Origin: CAUTNA01 sp964371145 | Lineage (GTDB): Bacteria > Pseudomonadota > Alphaproteobacteria > Rs-D84 | Length of the DNA: 64,000 nucleotides | Assembly (NCBI GenBank): GCA_964371145.1 | Contig: CAYJKO010000001.1 | Location: 1 to 64,000 of the forward strand | Direction: 5' to 3' | Shown here: piece by piece, positions 36,648 to 46,466 of the stretch | Layout: every line of letters begins with the position of its first letter | Numbering within the stretch: the first letter of the stretch is position 1 | The notes under the pieces: generated by a model | Seen by the model: only the letters and a program-made list of their open reading frames with translations | The model's database searches: none | What the model was told of the DNA's origin: nothing | Position numbers and translations under genes: made by a program

Positions 36648-38654
36648 TTATATTTCTTTCAAAAACTTTGATATACGAGATTCTGCATTTTCAAAAGAAT
36701 ATAAATATGCTTTTTCGCGGGCGGCATTCATTTCGTCCAATTCTGTTTGTGTCAATGTGATTCCAATTTCTGATAAGCCATTTAAATCAACGTTATATAA
36801 ATATGTGTTTTTCAAATCGTCATGATATCTGGTTGCGGATACTCCGATTTGTTCGACACCATCTATAATTTCATCTCGTCCGAAATCTGTCGGTTTTAAA
36901 TTTAATTTACCGTTTTCTTCAATTGTGACGAATTCTTCTAAATTTTCTTCTAATTTATTGATTTCGATAACGGCCGTTCTTGCGGTTTGAATTCTGGTTT
37001 CCCACATTTCTTTATCTGTGGCTTTTATCTTTTGTGCGTCAAATGCGTTTTGTAAAGTTTCTTGAAGTTGTGCGCCAGCGTCTGGTGTATTTTCATTGTA
37101 TTCATGAATTTCGTCGCCAATTCTATATTCAGGATGGTAATCTTTTATTATTTCTCGGACTAAATTATTATCCGCGCCTTCGGTTGCGTCCATATATTTT
37201 TCAACAGAAGAGGGGCCGGGTAGTTCTTCCTTGTCTACGCCATGTATTACAACGTCGCCAATAAATCCAACAAATGCGCCAGCGCCCGCAATTGCAACAC
37301 CGGTTTGAAATTGTTTTTTTGCGTCGTCTTTTTCAGTCGTCCATGCGTTTGCGTCGTCCCCGGAATAATCACGTAATGCGTTTGAAATGCTGGTATATGT
37401 ACCATTGCGCATTTCGGTTAAAATAGGTGCGTTGGAATATAAATTAGCTTCATAAATATTAATTAATTCTTCTGATTCAATGCCGGGTTCCAATCCCAAT
37501 GATTCTTTGCGCTCTTTTAAACTGGCCGCCAAAGTCACGTATTCTGATTTCATGTCCAGCATATCGGCGGTCAATGTGGTTGTAGCATTTTCGCTCAATT
37601 TAATGCTTTTGTTCTTACTGTGTGTGCAACGAACAGAATTTAATAATTCTTGTATGTTTTTTTCGGCTTCGTCGTTCGCCATTTGTTCTGCGTAACCAGA
37701 AAAAGCCTGGGACGCTCCGATTCCAATCGCGCCCATTGCAATCCCATCAACAATATTTGATGCGACATTGTTTTTATCTTTTTGTTCTTTGGTTTCTTCG
37801 GCTGTGCATTCGTCGTTCATTAAATTAAATCCAGAAGGACACGTGCAATTATTGCCAATCAAATCCCATTCCCCGCCAGAATTCGTGCATTTCAAAAGTG
37901 CATCCATTGTTTGGCATTCTTGATTTTTTAATTCCATGCCGGATGGGCATGTGCAATTTCCGTTTGCCCACATGCCGCCGGATTTTGTGCAATTTGTTTC
38001 AGCGGCATTTGGGGTGGGTATAATTTCTTCTTTTGTGGGTGGTATATATGTAATGTCTTCCGCTGGTTCGTCTTCGATTATGATTGGTTCTGCAAATGTT
38101 GGTGCTTCTATTTTATATGTTTCTTCTTTTTCGCATTTTGTCACGTGCCACGCATATCCGGTTTTGCAAATACATCTTTCGTTTTCCCATTTACCGCCAC
38201 CAGAGAGGCAAATTGTTAAATCTGTGTTCATTGTTTTTATTTTTTCGCATTTGTCGCCGTTCCATTCTGTGCCACTGGCGCATGAAATACATTTTATGCC
38301 ATCTAAATACGGGCGATTGTTGGGACAAATAATTTCCCATTTGGAACCATTTGATTTAAAAGTTGTTGAAACGTCGAATTTTTGTGATTTAAACCATCCG
38401 TTCGACAAAGTTTTTGTGGTGCCGCCGCATTGTGGTGCTAGGTATGCGGTGCCATAATCATTGACCGTGACGGTTTTTGGGTTTTTTACAAATAAATAAT
38501 ATTCTTGTCTGTAATTGCCGGCATTGTATTGTTTCAAATTAGATTCAGCCAGTCCACGAGTAAGACAGTTTGATGCAGCATTCGCATCATCGGCGAATAA
38601 TCCGACGCCGATTAAAGTTGATATAATTAAAAATATTTTATTATAGTTTTTCAT
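36648..38654 (-). CDS. exported protein with EGF-like CxCPSG repeats
   Basis: A 668-residue protein and last gene of a three-gene minus-strand operon. After a signal peptide (ends about DDANA) a Cys-poor N-domain leads to four repeats of the type C-x-SGG-x-W ... C-x-C-(P/K)-(S/T)-G between about residues 118 and 285, resembling EGF-like or TIL-like disulfide modules. A small-residue hydrophobic stretch (IVDGIAMGAIGIGASQAF, about 300-318) and a second (TGVAIAGAGAFVGFIGDVVI, about 449-468) follow. The C-terminal 200 residues are helical and charged. It starts five bases after the previous gene with no clear ribosome site, so translation may be coupled. Likely an envelope or surface protein. Confidence 0.75.
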   Translation of the reverse strand: MKNYNKIFLIISTLIGVGLFADDANAASNCLTRGLAESNLKQYNAGNYRQEYYLFVKNPKTVTVNDYGTAYLAPQCGGTTKTLSNGWFKSQKFDVSTTFKSNGSKWEIICPNNRPYLDGIKCISCASGTEWNGDKCEKIKTMNTDLTICLSGGGKWENERCICKTGYAWHVTKCEKEETYKIEAPTFAEPIIIEDEPAEDITYIPPTKEEIIPTPNAAETNCTKSGGMWANGNCTCPSGMELKNQECQTMDALLKCTNSGGEWDLIGNNCTCPSGFNLMNDECTAEETKEQKDKNNVASNIVDGIAMGAIGIGASQAFSGYAEQMANDEAEKNIQELLNSVRCTHSKNKSIKLSENATTTLTADMLDMKSEYVTLAASLKERKESLGLEPGIESEELINIYEANLYSNAPILTEMRNGTYTSISNALRDYSGDDANAWTTEKDDAKKQFQTGVAIAGAGAFVGFIGDVVIHGVDKEELPGPSSVEKYMDATEGADNNLVREIIKDYHPEYRIGDEIHEYNENTPDAGAQLQETLQNAFDAQKIKATDKEMWETRIQTARTAVIEINKLEENLEEFVTIEENGKLNLKPTDFGRDEIIDGVEQIGVSATRYHDDLKNTYLYNVDLNGLSEIGITLTQTELDEMNAAREKAYLYSFENAESRISKFLKEI

Positions 38655-38659
38655 TTAAA

Positions 38660-40005
38660 TTATTGATTGGCTTCGAACGCTTTGATTTTGTCCATTGCTG
38701 GGTTTGATATTATAGCGCCGGCGCCTGTACCAATTCCCGCACCCAGCATAGACGAAGTCGCAGATTTTTGGTCACGTGTTAAGCGAGCCGCATTTTCTGC
38801 GTATGTTGTAATGTCAACGCCAAACCATTCTGGTGTGCAATCAAATGCGGAGCCTGCATATATTTTCCGAGAAGCAACAGGTTCAGAGCCATTGTTTGCA
38901 AACATTTCGACGGTCGTTACACAATCCAATGATCTGGTATCCAAAACCGCGCCAATTCTTTTACATGAATCTTCCATTAATTCGCGTAATTCGTATAATC
39001 TGTCTTCGTCGTCTGTTATATTTTCTTCGGCGCTGACGCGTAATGTTGCCAAAATGGACGATGTGCGTGATACAAATCCCGTGTCATATTCACGGCATTC
39101 GTCCGCAATAGTTTCGCATGTTGCAATCGCAGCGTTTTCATATTGTTTGCCCAAACATCTGGAAAAATCCATACCGCATTCGCCAACCATGCAAGTATTA
39201 TAACGATTGCCACAATTAATTGTATTTGTGTAATCTGATAATTTCAAAGAAATATCTTTGTCCGCAACAATTTCTGGTGCAAATAATTTATATTCAGTAT
39301 CTGAACAATTTGTTTTCGCCCGACAAGAATCTATCTTTTTGTTAAAAGCTGTGATTGTGTCGTTTTCGCAATTTGTATAATCATTACCGCAGCTGGACGT
39401 CATACAATCACGTAAATCTTGATTACAGATATTTGTAGAATTGGTTTTAATAGATACGCTTTGTTTGTCTGCCAAGGCTTTGGATTCTTCGGCCGCAATT
39501 TCGGCTTTTTGTTTTGCAATCATATCGGATATAGATGTTGTGCCGGACATGTCGCCAAACATAGCATCAAAAATATATGTTTTGTTTTCTACAATAATTT
39601 CTGGTTCAGGTTGGATAATAGGTTCGTCTGAAATTGTTGTTTCTGTTGTGGTGGTAGATTGCGCCACAGTTGTTGTTTGTGTGGTGGTTNNNNNNNNNNN
39701 NNNNNNNNNNNNNNNNNNNNNNNNNNNNNNNNNNNNNNNNNNNNNNNNNNNNNNNNNNNNNNNNNNNNNNNNNNNNNNNNNNNNNNNNNTGTTGTTTCTG
39801 TTGTGGTGGTAGATTGCGCCACAGTTGTTGTTTGTGTGGTGGTTGTTGGTGCAATGGATGTCGCAACCGATGCGCGAGATGGTGCGCGTGATGTTGAAAC
39901 GCCGCGTTGAGCAACCGTTCTGGTGTTTGCGATCGCATTTTGCGCGCATACAGCAATTAACATAAAACAAAATGATTTTATTAAAGATTTGTTTTTAAAT
40001 AACAT
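38660..40005 (-). CDS. exported cysteine-rich protein interrupted by an assembly gap (family member 3)
   Basis: The start (40005, GGAGAAA ribosome site) opens a signal peptide and an RGVSTSRAPSRAS low-complexity stretch, then TTTTQTTTVAQSTTTTETT. A run of 100 N (39690-39789) follows, flanked by identical 55-base copies of the Thr-rich sequence. The frame before and after the N run differs, but removing the N run plus one 55-base copy (155 bases) restores a single open frame of 396 residues. The mature part has four-Cys modules (CMTSSCGNDYTNC, CMVGECGMDFSRC), a conserved CETIADEC, and a glycine-rich C-terminal segment (MLGAGIGTGAGAII). Middle gene of the operon, two bases after the upstream gene. 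Confidence 0.75.
39635..39844. repeat. N gap flanked by exact 55-base direct repeats
   Basis: Bases 39635-39689 and 39790-39844 are identical and directly abut the 100 N. The repeat is absent beyond the flank on either side. The 55-base length and the frame arithmetic point to overlapping contig ends or an unresolved Thr-codon tandem repeat rather than to 100 missing bases. Confidence 0.85.
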
Positions 40006-40007
40006 TT

Positions 40008-40877
40008 TTATTTCTCCAATAATTCGCATGCAGTTTTATGGAAATCGCACAATTTAACAGCCATTTGTTTTTCGTCTTCAAATCCGGGTGCACATTTATT
40101 TCGGGTGCCAGATTCGCAAATTTGTTCTACGCATTTATTGAACGCAGTATCATTTTCGCAAGATTGTATCGTTGATGTTTCATCCGATACGCGTTTTTCT
40201 TGATAGGCTTTTGCGATAACGGTATAAGATTCTTCGCGCAAGTCTATTAAATTAGTTAATTCAGATTTAATGCCGGTTGCAAAAGCTTCGCACCCTGTGG
40301 CTATGATTTGGCATGCATTAAAATGTTTGTTGAATTCTGTGTCTTCGTTACAGTTATTTAGGCTTTCGCCACATTTTGATGTTGCCGTTATGCAAGAATA
40401 TATTTCTCCCGAACATGTAGATTGTGTTTTTTGAACGTTGGCTTTGCGTATTGATGACGAATTACGCGCAGTATTTAATGCGGCGTTACAAGATTGTTCA
40501 ATTAATTTATCATAATTTTTTGTTGCGTCATCTGGCGTACATCCTTCATTTTTTTCAATGCATAATCTGGTTGCCCAAATGTAACGTTCGCCCGGAGCCG
40601 CCGGCGCGTCTTTTAATTCAGAATCCGATATTGTCGTTTTGGAATTCGCACCCAAAGATAAAGATCGTAGTCCCACAGATGAACTGGCGGCGTCGCCTGC
40701 GGATGCTGTGCCACATAATTGACAGCGTGCCGCCGGGTTCGCGCCAATGTTTTTTGCGCATGCAGAATCCAAACATTTTGTGAAATTCAAAGTAGAACAT
40801 CGTGCGCTGAATGCTTCGCCGACCATAAATGGCGTTGCGCACACCAGTGTTAAAAAAGTTTTTATTATAAAATTCAT
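40008..40877 (-). CDS. exported cysteine-rich protein (family member 4)
   Basis: A 289-residue protein, first gene of the three-gene operon. Signal peptide to about residue 24 (TLVCATPFMVGEAFSA). The N-domain has CSTLNFTKCLDSACAKN and a CQLCG pair. The C-terminal half has CSGEIYSCITATSKCGESL, then CQIIATGCEAFATG and LRSLS/IDLREESYTV helices similar to those of the next gene (CETIADECREY). Six or more disulfides are possible. Ribosome site AGAAGAGAGAG. No catalytic motif. Confidence 0.75.
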   Translation of the reverse strand: MNFIIKTFLTLVCATPFMVGEAFSARCSTLNFTKCLDSACAKNIGANPAARCQLCGTASAGDAASSSVGLRSLSLGANSKTTISDSELKDAPAAPGERYIWATRLCIEKNEGCTPDDATKNYDKLIEQSCNAALNTARNSSSIRKANVQKTQSTCSGEIYSCITATSKCGESLNNCNEDTEFNKHFNACQIIATGCEAFATGIKSELTNLIDLREESYTVIAKAYQEKRVSDETSTIQSCENDTAFNKCVEQICESGTRNKCAPGFEDEKQMAVKLCDFHKTACELLEK

Positions 40878-40896
40878 ATCTCTCTCTTCTAATTAA

Positions 40897-40925
40897 ATTT
40901 TACCATAATTTTGGTTTTAAAACAA
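40897..40925 (-). promoter_or_regulatory. promoter of the minus-strand cysteine-protein operon
   Basis: On the minus strand: -35 TTGTTT (40920-40925), 17-base spacer ending TGG, -10 TAAAAT (40897-40902). Both boxes and the spacing match the promoter at 30161-30189. Confidence 0.65.
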
Positions 40926-40950
40926 ATGCTTTTTTGAATAAAAAAAGGGC

Positions 40951-40980
40951 TGGACAGGTAAAAAGTCTATGTGCTAGACT
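40951..40980 (+). promoter_or_regulatory. promoter of the ankyrin-autotransporter gene
   Basis: -35 TGGACA (40951-40956), 18-base spacer ending TGC, -10 TAGACT (40975-40980). Divergent from the minus-strand operon, with about 25 bases between the two -35 boxes. Confidence 0.55.
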
Positions 40981-41011
40981 GAAAAACATAGAAGGAAGAG
41001 AGATTTATCAT

Positions 41012-44000
41012 ATGAAACTTATAAAAATTGCAATATTGGCTGCTTTTCTGGCGCCTGTGTCCGTACATGCGGCAAATGATTTTCAATTGGCGTCACAATT
41101 ATTGTCGGCTGCTAAATCCGGAAATACTCAACAAGTTCAATATTTAATCGCCAGCGGAGCAAATGTTGATTATGTAGATAATACAGGTCTTTCTTTGATA
41201 TGTACCGCTATTATGAATAACGACACCAGAACCGCGCAAATTTTGCAAATGTACGGCGCAGATGGATCGGATTGCGATATTCAAATTAAAAGATATAGAA
41301 ATCTGGGGCCACAGGCACCAGAATCTGGAATCTTTGCAGATTTATCAACCCCACAAGGTATGTTCGTAGCAGTTGCCGGTGGCGCCGCGGCCGTTGGTGG
41401 AATCGCATTGTTGTCGGGGTCATTGGGGTTCGGCGGTGGCGATGATACGGGTTCCAGCGGTTTGGGGTGTACGCCAGGCGCATCATGCGTTGATGCAAAT
41501 GGTAATACAGGTACATGCAGTTCAGCGGGCGTTTGCATTGCGTCAGGTACAGATACGGGAACAGGGGATGGTGCAACAGCGGTCATAACTTTGCCATACG
41601 GTCCTGCAATGGTGGATGCAGATTCCGAAGCAGCAAATTATGTAGCAAATTTAGACGCGTTTTCGACAGGCGCATATTTAAACAATTTTGAATATATGAC
41701 AGATGATTATGGACAAAATTATTTGTTATTAATGAAAGGGTATTCGCCATTCGCACGTGGGTATCTGGGGATGACAACGCTGCGTAATAATGCTAATGCT
41801 CCGTTTTCGGGGACTCAATTAGGGACATTAAATACGGGCGGATTAACGGTAGAAGGTGGTATACCTGTGAACGTTGCGTTAATTACATCAAATGGTATTA
41901 ATTCAAATGGTGCGAATGGAATTTCAAATACGACTGAATCTTCATTGGACGATAAATTTGTTTTATGGACAACCCGCAATGGAGAAGGATTGGCAGATGC
42001 TGTTTCCAGCAATGTTTCCAGTAAATATTATAATAATGAAATAGTCGTTGGTACAGTTGGTGATTTTGATACTTATACAACACAAGAAGATGATGCGATT
42101 ATGGATGATTTTAATTATTCAGGCTATGATTCTGTTGTAAATAATGCAGGCGCCAGTGTAACGGATAATTTATTGGCTAAAATAGTCGGTGGTACATTGG
42201 GCGGTTACGGCGTTGACGATTTTGTTGGATTTATGCCAAATGGTCAAATGACAATTTTCAGAACGGGTGCAGGATACGAAATGATAGATGCAGATGATTC
42301 TGTTGTTGGGGCATATACAATGAATGGGTCAGCATTTGGTACGGGGGACGTTTTAAATATAACGTCAATCGGATTTGATATAACGGTTACGATGGATTCA
42401 GATTCTAATATATTGGCAGATGACAGAACATTTACAGCAACCGGAACAAATGGATCGGGTGAATCTGTAACGTACAAAGGTTATGTCGGTAATGATGGAT
42501 ATGTTTATATGGATACAGATTCAAATACAGACGGATATGACACGGCGTATGCAATATCGGGGACTGATTTATTGTGGGAAAAACAATTGGTCGCGGGCGA
42601 TTATACAAATTACAAGGCTTTGATTGAATCATTGGCGTTGGGTGGTAATGTAATAGGATCCGGTACCAGCACTTTGAATTATGGAAAAACAAAACCGACA
42701 ATTGTTGCGAATTTATCCATTGTTCCAACGTTGCGTGACGGAGATGCAAAAACTATTGATGATATTTTGTCTTTGACAGATTCAGACGATAGAAAAGTAT
42801 TGTTCGGTACATATGTAAATGATGTTTATGATATAGATTCATCTGACGGTGATTCACAAGGTTCAAATGCGCTGGCTTTTTTCGAAGGATTTAATCCTGC
42901 ATATCCTTTGACCATTTTTTCAGCAGGCAGTTTTGATACAGGAAATTCTTTGTGGGCGGGCGCGACTTTGGACGCTACATTTGAAAATTCCGCGCCTTTG
43001 GTTTTTGATAATATGGAACACAGATTTATGACAGTTGTTGCGGTTGCCGAAAATGGTGGTACAGACGGGCAATCCAGTATCGCGGGTTATAATCCAGATT
43101 CTTTGATTTTATCACAATGGACGGATACTAATGGTACAACTGATACGGCGGATGATACGTATTATAAATCTCGCGCATGTGGCGTTGCGGGGACGGGTGG
43201 TTCCGGTATAGATCCATGGTGTTTTGCCGCAGCGGGTGTTACAGATGAATTGGCAACCGCCGCCGCCGCAGGTGCGGCCGGTGCGGTTCAATCTGCATTT
43301 TCATATATGAGCGAAGATGAAATATTTATATTAATGGCGTTAACCGCATCTGGTTCTTATTTGGGAACTTCAACAGACGGGGTCGCATATACAGATGACA
43401 CGTTACGCGCATATTTGGAATCAATGTACACTTTGCCTGGCGAATATCAATTCCGTGTGGATAATGGCGAAGATTATTTCGATGTGTTTTCAGAAGTTTT
43501 TGGATACGGTTTAATCGATTTAGAACGCGCAACAAAACCGGGCAGCTCTATTTATTATTATAATGGGAATACAGGACAAATCGTGTCTGCATCAGGGGAC
43601 GCGTATTGGAGAAAGGCATCGGCCACTCGTTTTTCATCCAGTTCGGTTTTGAATTTATCCGGTGGGTCAATTTCTGCGCCGTTTTATGATATTTTGACAA
43701 ATATAGATGGTACAGTGCAATTGCCACGTGTGTTCGAAAATGAATTTTCATTGGGCGCAACAAATTCACGTGGATTATATATGGGTGATGTTTTGGGTGG
43801 GATGAATGTTTATAAAAATAACAACGTCAAAGATATTAATTTGTCAGAAGATATGACTTTGTCGATTGCTATGTCTGAATCTGCCGACATCAATACAGAC
43901 GCAGGATTAGATTATATGTCTTTTGGTTATTCTGTTGGTGATTTTGACATGGCGGCCGGTTTCCAAAATTATTTTAATGATAATTTGGGACGTTTTGATG

Positions 44001-44788
44001 GCACATCTAATCCGATTTTGGGATTGGCTTCAGATGCTGTTAGTGCCGATATGAAATATAACGTTGGCGATTTCGCTTTCGGTGCGCGCGTGTTTTCTGC
44101 CAGCATAACGGATGAATCTTTATTGGAAACCGATCCGACCGCGTCCAACGATATCGAAGCCGCCAGATTAGGGTTGTTCCAAGGGGCGGAATCTGCATTG
44201 TCTTGGAATAATTCAGGCTTGGGTTTAACCGCGTCATTTGGAACGGCTATTGAATCAGATACTATTTTGGGCGCATACAGTGACGGTTTATTAAATATGG
44301 GTGCAGGGCAAACATATTATATGGATATGAATGCGACATATGAAATTGCAGATGATATAAATGTATCGGGTCGTATGACTTTTGCGAATACATCAGTCGA
44401 AGGGGAAATGGGAGAATTTATTATGGGGATGTCCGATTTAAATTCTAATTCTTTTTCTGTTGGTGCGGATATTGGTAATTTTTCATTCGCAATTGCAAGT
44501 CCGTTGGCTATAACATCTGGTAATTTACAGCATATGTACACCGAATATGAAACGGTTGAAACATCCGATGGGGTTTACGATTTGGTTATAAAAGATTCTT
44601 ATATTCGTGATATGGATTTGTCCGCCGACAATCGTGAAATCAGATTTTCTGGATATTACAGAACCAAATTGGGAACTCATACTGATGGTGCAATTGGATT
44701 TATCCATCGTATAAATCCAGATCATACAAAAGAATTTGGTAATGAATCTGTGTTTATGTTGAAATTAAAACATACTGTTGGGATTTAG
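41012..44788 (+). CDS. autotransporter-like protein with ankyrin N-domain and degenerate subtilase passenger
   Basis: A 1258-residue protein. Signal peptide 1-20 (AILAAFLAPVSVHA). Residues about 24-92 form two ankyrin-like repeats (LLSAAKSGNTQQVQYLIASG; LICTAIMNNDTRTAQILQMYG). A Gly/Ala hydrophobic stretch (about 116-140) and a small Cys motif (CTPGASCVDANGNTGTC) follow. The passenger resembles S8 subtilase autotransporters: SRACGVAG...PWCFAAAGV, then LATAAAAGAAGAV where active enzymes have GTSxAAPxVxGAx, then FGYGLIDLERAT. The usual Asp, His and Ser motifs are not seen; the Ser position reads Thr. The last 300 residues alternate like a beta-barrel and end INPDHTKEFGN ... LKLKHTVGI. Ribosome site GAAGGAAGAGAG. 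Likely a surface protein without protease activity. Confidence 0.75.
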   Translation: MKLIKIAILAAFLAPVSVHAANDFQLASQLLSAAKSGNTQQVQYLIASGANVDYVDNTGLSLICTAIMNNDTRTAQILQMYGADGSDCDIQIKRYRNLGPQAPESGIFADLSTPQGMFVAVAGGAAAVGGIALLSGSLGFGGGDDTGSSGLGCTPGASCVDANGNTGTCSSAGVCIASGTDTGTGDGATAVITLPYGPAMVDADSEAANYVANLDAFSTGAYLNNFEYMTDDYGQNYLLLMKGYSPFARGYLGMTTLRNNANAPFSGTQLGTLNTGGLTVEGGIPVNVALITSNGINSNGANGISNTTESSLDDKFVLWTTRNGEGLADAVSSNVSSKYYNNEIVVGTVGDFDTYTTQEDDAIMDDFNYSGYDSVVNNAGASVTDNLLAKIVGGTLGGYGVDDFVGFMPNGQMTIFRTGAGYEMIDADDSVVGAYTMNGSAFGTGDVLNITSIGFDITVTMDSDSNILADDRTFTATGTNGSGESVTYKGYVGNDGYVYMDTDSNTDGYDTAYAISGTDLLWEKQLVAGDYTNYKALIESLALGGNVIGSGTSTLNYGKTKPTIVANLSIVPTLRDGDAKTIDDILSLTDSDDRKVLFGTYVNDVYDIDSSDGDSQGSNALAFFEGFNPAYPLTIFSAGSFDTGNSLWAGATLDATFENSAPLVFDNMEHRFMTVVAVAENGGTDGQSSIAGYNPDSLILSQWTDTNGTTDTADDTYYKSRACGVAGTGGSGIDPWCFAAAGVTDELATAAAAGAAGAVQSAFSYMSEDEIFILMALTASGSYLGTSTDGVAYTDDTLRAYLESMYTLPGEYQFRVDNGEDYFDVFSEVFGYGLIDLERATKPGSSIYYYNGNTGQIVSASGDAYWRKASATRFSSSSVLNLSGGSISAPFYDILTNIDGTVQLPRVFENEFSLGATNSRGLYMGDVLGGMNVYKNNNVKDINLSEDMTLSIAMSESADINTDAGLDYMSFGYSVGDFDMAAGFQNYFNDNLGRFDGTSNPILGLASDAVSADMKYNVGDFAFGARVFSASITDESLLETDPTASNDIEAARLGLFQGAESALSWNNSGLGLTASFGTAIESDTILGAYSDGLLNMGAGQTYYMDMNATYEIADDINVSGRMTFANTSVEGEMGEFIMGMSDLNSNSFSVGADIGNFSFAIASPLAITSGNLQHMYTEYETVETSDGVYDLVIKDSYIRDMDLSADNREIRFSGYYRTKLGTHTDGAIGFIHRINPDHTKEFGNESVFMLKLKHTVGI

Positions 44789-44814
44789 ATAAATCAAAAT
44801 ATAGTTGACATAAT

Positions 44815-44843
44815 TTGCTTTTGGTGTTATTATTATTTTGTAT
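44815..44843 (+). promoter_or_regulatory. promoter of the second ankyrin-like cassette
   Basis: Perfect -35 TTGACA (44815-44820), 17-base spacer ending TTTTGGTGT, -10 TATTAT (44838-44843). Similar to 26640-26668. Confidence 0.7.
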
Positions 44844-44862
44844 TTAAACAAAAAGGTAAAAT

Positions 44863-45393
44863 ATGCCAGAATCAAAATATTATAACGCTGCGACAAATCG
44901 TGCAACAAAAACTTTGAATGTTTTATTGAAAAAAGGATTGGTTAAAGATATTAACGAAATCAACAAAAAAACAAATTCAACATTAATGTCGATTGCAGAT
45001 AAAAAACATCTGATGTCTGCAGATTTAAAAAATGCGGAAATTTTATTGAATAATGGAATTGATTATAATTTGAGAAATAAATCTGGTTTAAATGCCATGG
45101 ATATTGCTTTGAATAATGGAAATTGGAAAGTTGCAGAATTGATTTTGGGGTCTTATTTGAAAGAATCAATTATTGATAATTCGGTGGGATCAAACAATAT
45201 TAAATATAATATGAATTGTTCGACAGATTTATCTATGGACACGTTGGATGTATTATATGTTTATAAAGATTTGTCCAAAAAATTTAATATTAATATAGAT
45301 GAATCTTTTAATGTAAATGCTTTGACTGTTAATGATATTTACAGTGTGGTTAAGTTAAAAGTATTGGAAAAACATTTCCAAAAAACAAAATAA
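44863..45393 (+). CDS. ankyrin-like protein, cassette 2 gene 1
   Basis: A 176-residue cytoplasmic protein. Helix pairs typical of ankyrin repeats are visible: TLNVLLKKGLVKDINEINKK, DLKNAEILLNNGIDYNLRNK and AMDIALNNGNWKVAELILGS. The C-terminal 70 residues (from STDLSMDTLDVLYVYKDL) are helical and unrelated to known domains. AAAAAGGTAAAAT ribosome site. No signal peptide. Confidence 0.75.
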   Translation: MPESKYYNAATNRATKTLNVLLKKGLVKDINEINKKTNSTLMSIADKKHLMSADLKNAEILLNNGIDYNLRNKSGLNAMDIALNNGNWKVAELILGSYLKESIIDNSVGSNNIKYNMNCSTDLSMDTLDVLYVYKDLSKKFNINIDESFNVNALTVNDIYSVVKLKVLEKHFQKTK

Positions 45394-45405
45394 AAAGGAA
45401 AAAAC

Positions 45406-45660
45406 ATGAAAAGAATAGATATAGATTTGATGAATGCGATATTCGCCAGAGATGCAGAGGCAGTGCAAAGCATTATAAATAAAGGTGGTAATGTTAATGC
45501 GACCACACCTTATGGGACAAATTTATTTGAACGTGCAGTTGGTCGTGGTAATAATGATAGCGTAATAGCAGTTATGCGCAAAAATGGTGCAAGATTACCT
45601 GAAAAAAATCATATTGCGATATTAAATGTTATGCATAATTTAAAACAAATTGTGAAATAA
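45406..45660 (+). CDS. small ankyrin protein, cassette 2 gene 2
   Basis: An 84-residue protein made almost entirely of two ankyrin-like repeats (MNAIFARDAEAVQSIINKGG; LFERAVGRGNNDSVIAVMRKN). AAAAGGAAAA ribosome site, 12 bases after the previous gene. Ends at a strong terminator. Confidence 0.75.
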   Translation: MKRIDIDLMNAIFARDAEAVQSIINKGGNVNATTPYGTNLFERAVGRGNNDSVIAVMRKNGARLPEKNHIAILNVMHNLKQIVK

Positions 45661-45689
45661 AAAAAAATCCCCGTCTGGGGATTTTTTTT
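45661..45689. terminator. bidirectional terminator
   Basis: ATCCCC-GTCT-GGGGAT stem with A-run left and T-run right, shared with the convergent cvpA gene. Confidence 0.9.
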
Positions 45690-46452
45690 ATTCCAATACA
45701 ATCGGTTCGTTTACATCGATTTCGTCTGTTAATATATCTTGTTCATCATAAAAATCTTCGGATGATTCAATCATATTTTCCGTTGCAATAGCGCTGGTTT
45801 TAATTTGTAACAATTGATTTTCCAATGCGTCTCGTTCTGAACTTTTGTAACCGGTGTCCGCTTCGTCTTCCAATTTGATTTCAGTCGTTTTAATCGCAGG
45901 ATTAATTAAATTCATATGATCGGCGTCGTTTGGCAGGTCGGCTTCTAATAATTTACTTTCACCGGGAACAAACCATTCTTGGATTTTAATAGCGGTCAAT
46001 TGAACAATCGGGCGCGTGCGCGCTGTTTCCAACCAAGTTGGCAAAACATTCACGTCTGAATAATACCAAAGCATTCCCCAATAAACCAAACCCATAATTA
46101 AAATTCCGCGAATAATTCCGAAAATAACGCCCAATGTATGATCTGTTAATTTCATCATACTTTCTTGGATTTTATCGCGTAATTTATTATTGAAAAAACC
46201 GAATATAATTAAAATTAAAAAGAATACGATAAAATATGATGCAACCAATGTGCCAATCGTTGATTCTGACAACGAAAACCAAATTTGCAATTTTTCATCA
46301 ATTAACGGAGATATAAATCTGGCTGCAATCGCGGATGCTATCCAAGATAATGTTGCAACCGTTTCATAAACACCACCACGAATTGTCGCCCATGTCGTAG
46401 ATATAAAAACTATGCCGATATAGATATAATCAAATAAAGTTAATTCAAACAT
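45688..46452 (-). CDS. cvpA: CvpA family inner membrane protein
   Basis: A 254-residue protein. Four hydrophobic segments (about 8-22, 28-48, 64-88, 103-128) match the CvpA/colicin V production family. The motif LFDYIYIGIVFISTTWATIRG and HTLGVIFGIIRGILIMGLVYW are typical. The C-terminal third is an acidic cytoplasmic tail. Relatives are linked to envelope homeostasis and, in E. coli, colicin V export. It is preceded by an AAGGA site and by the thiol-fold gene 14 bases upstream, probably in one operon. Confidence 0.85.
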   Translation of the reverse strand: MFELTLFDYIYIGIVFISTTWATIRGGVYETVATLSWIASAIAARFISPLIDEKLQIWFSLSESTIGTLVASYFIVFFLILIIFGFFNNKLRDKIQESMMKLTDHTLGVIFGIIRGILIMGLVYWGMLWYYSDVNVLPTWLETARTRPIVQLTAIKIQEWFVPGESKLLEADLPNDADHMNLINPAIKTTEIKLEDEADTGYKSSERDALENQLLQIKTSAIATENMIESSEDFYDEQDILTDEIDVNEPIVLE

Positions 46453-46466
46453 ATTTTTTTACGTCC

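Noticed and set aside
39690..39789. Reading the N run as a true split between two genes
   Set aside because: Exact 55-base flanking repeats and restored frame after removing 155 bases indicate one gene.
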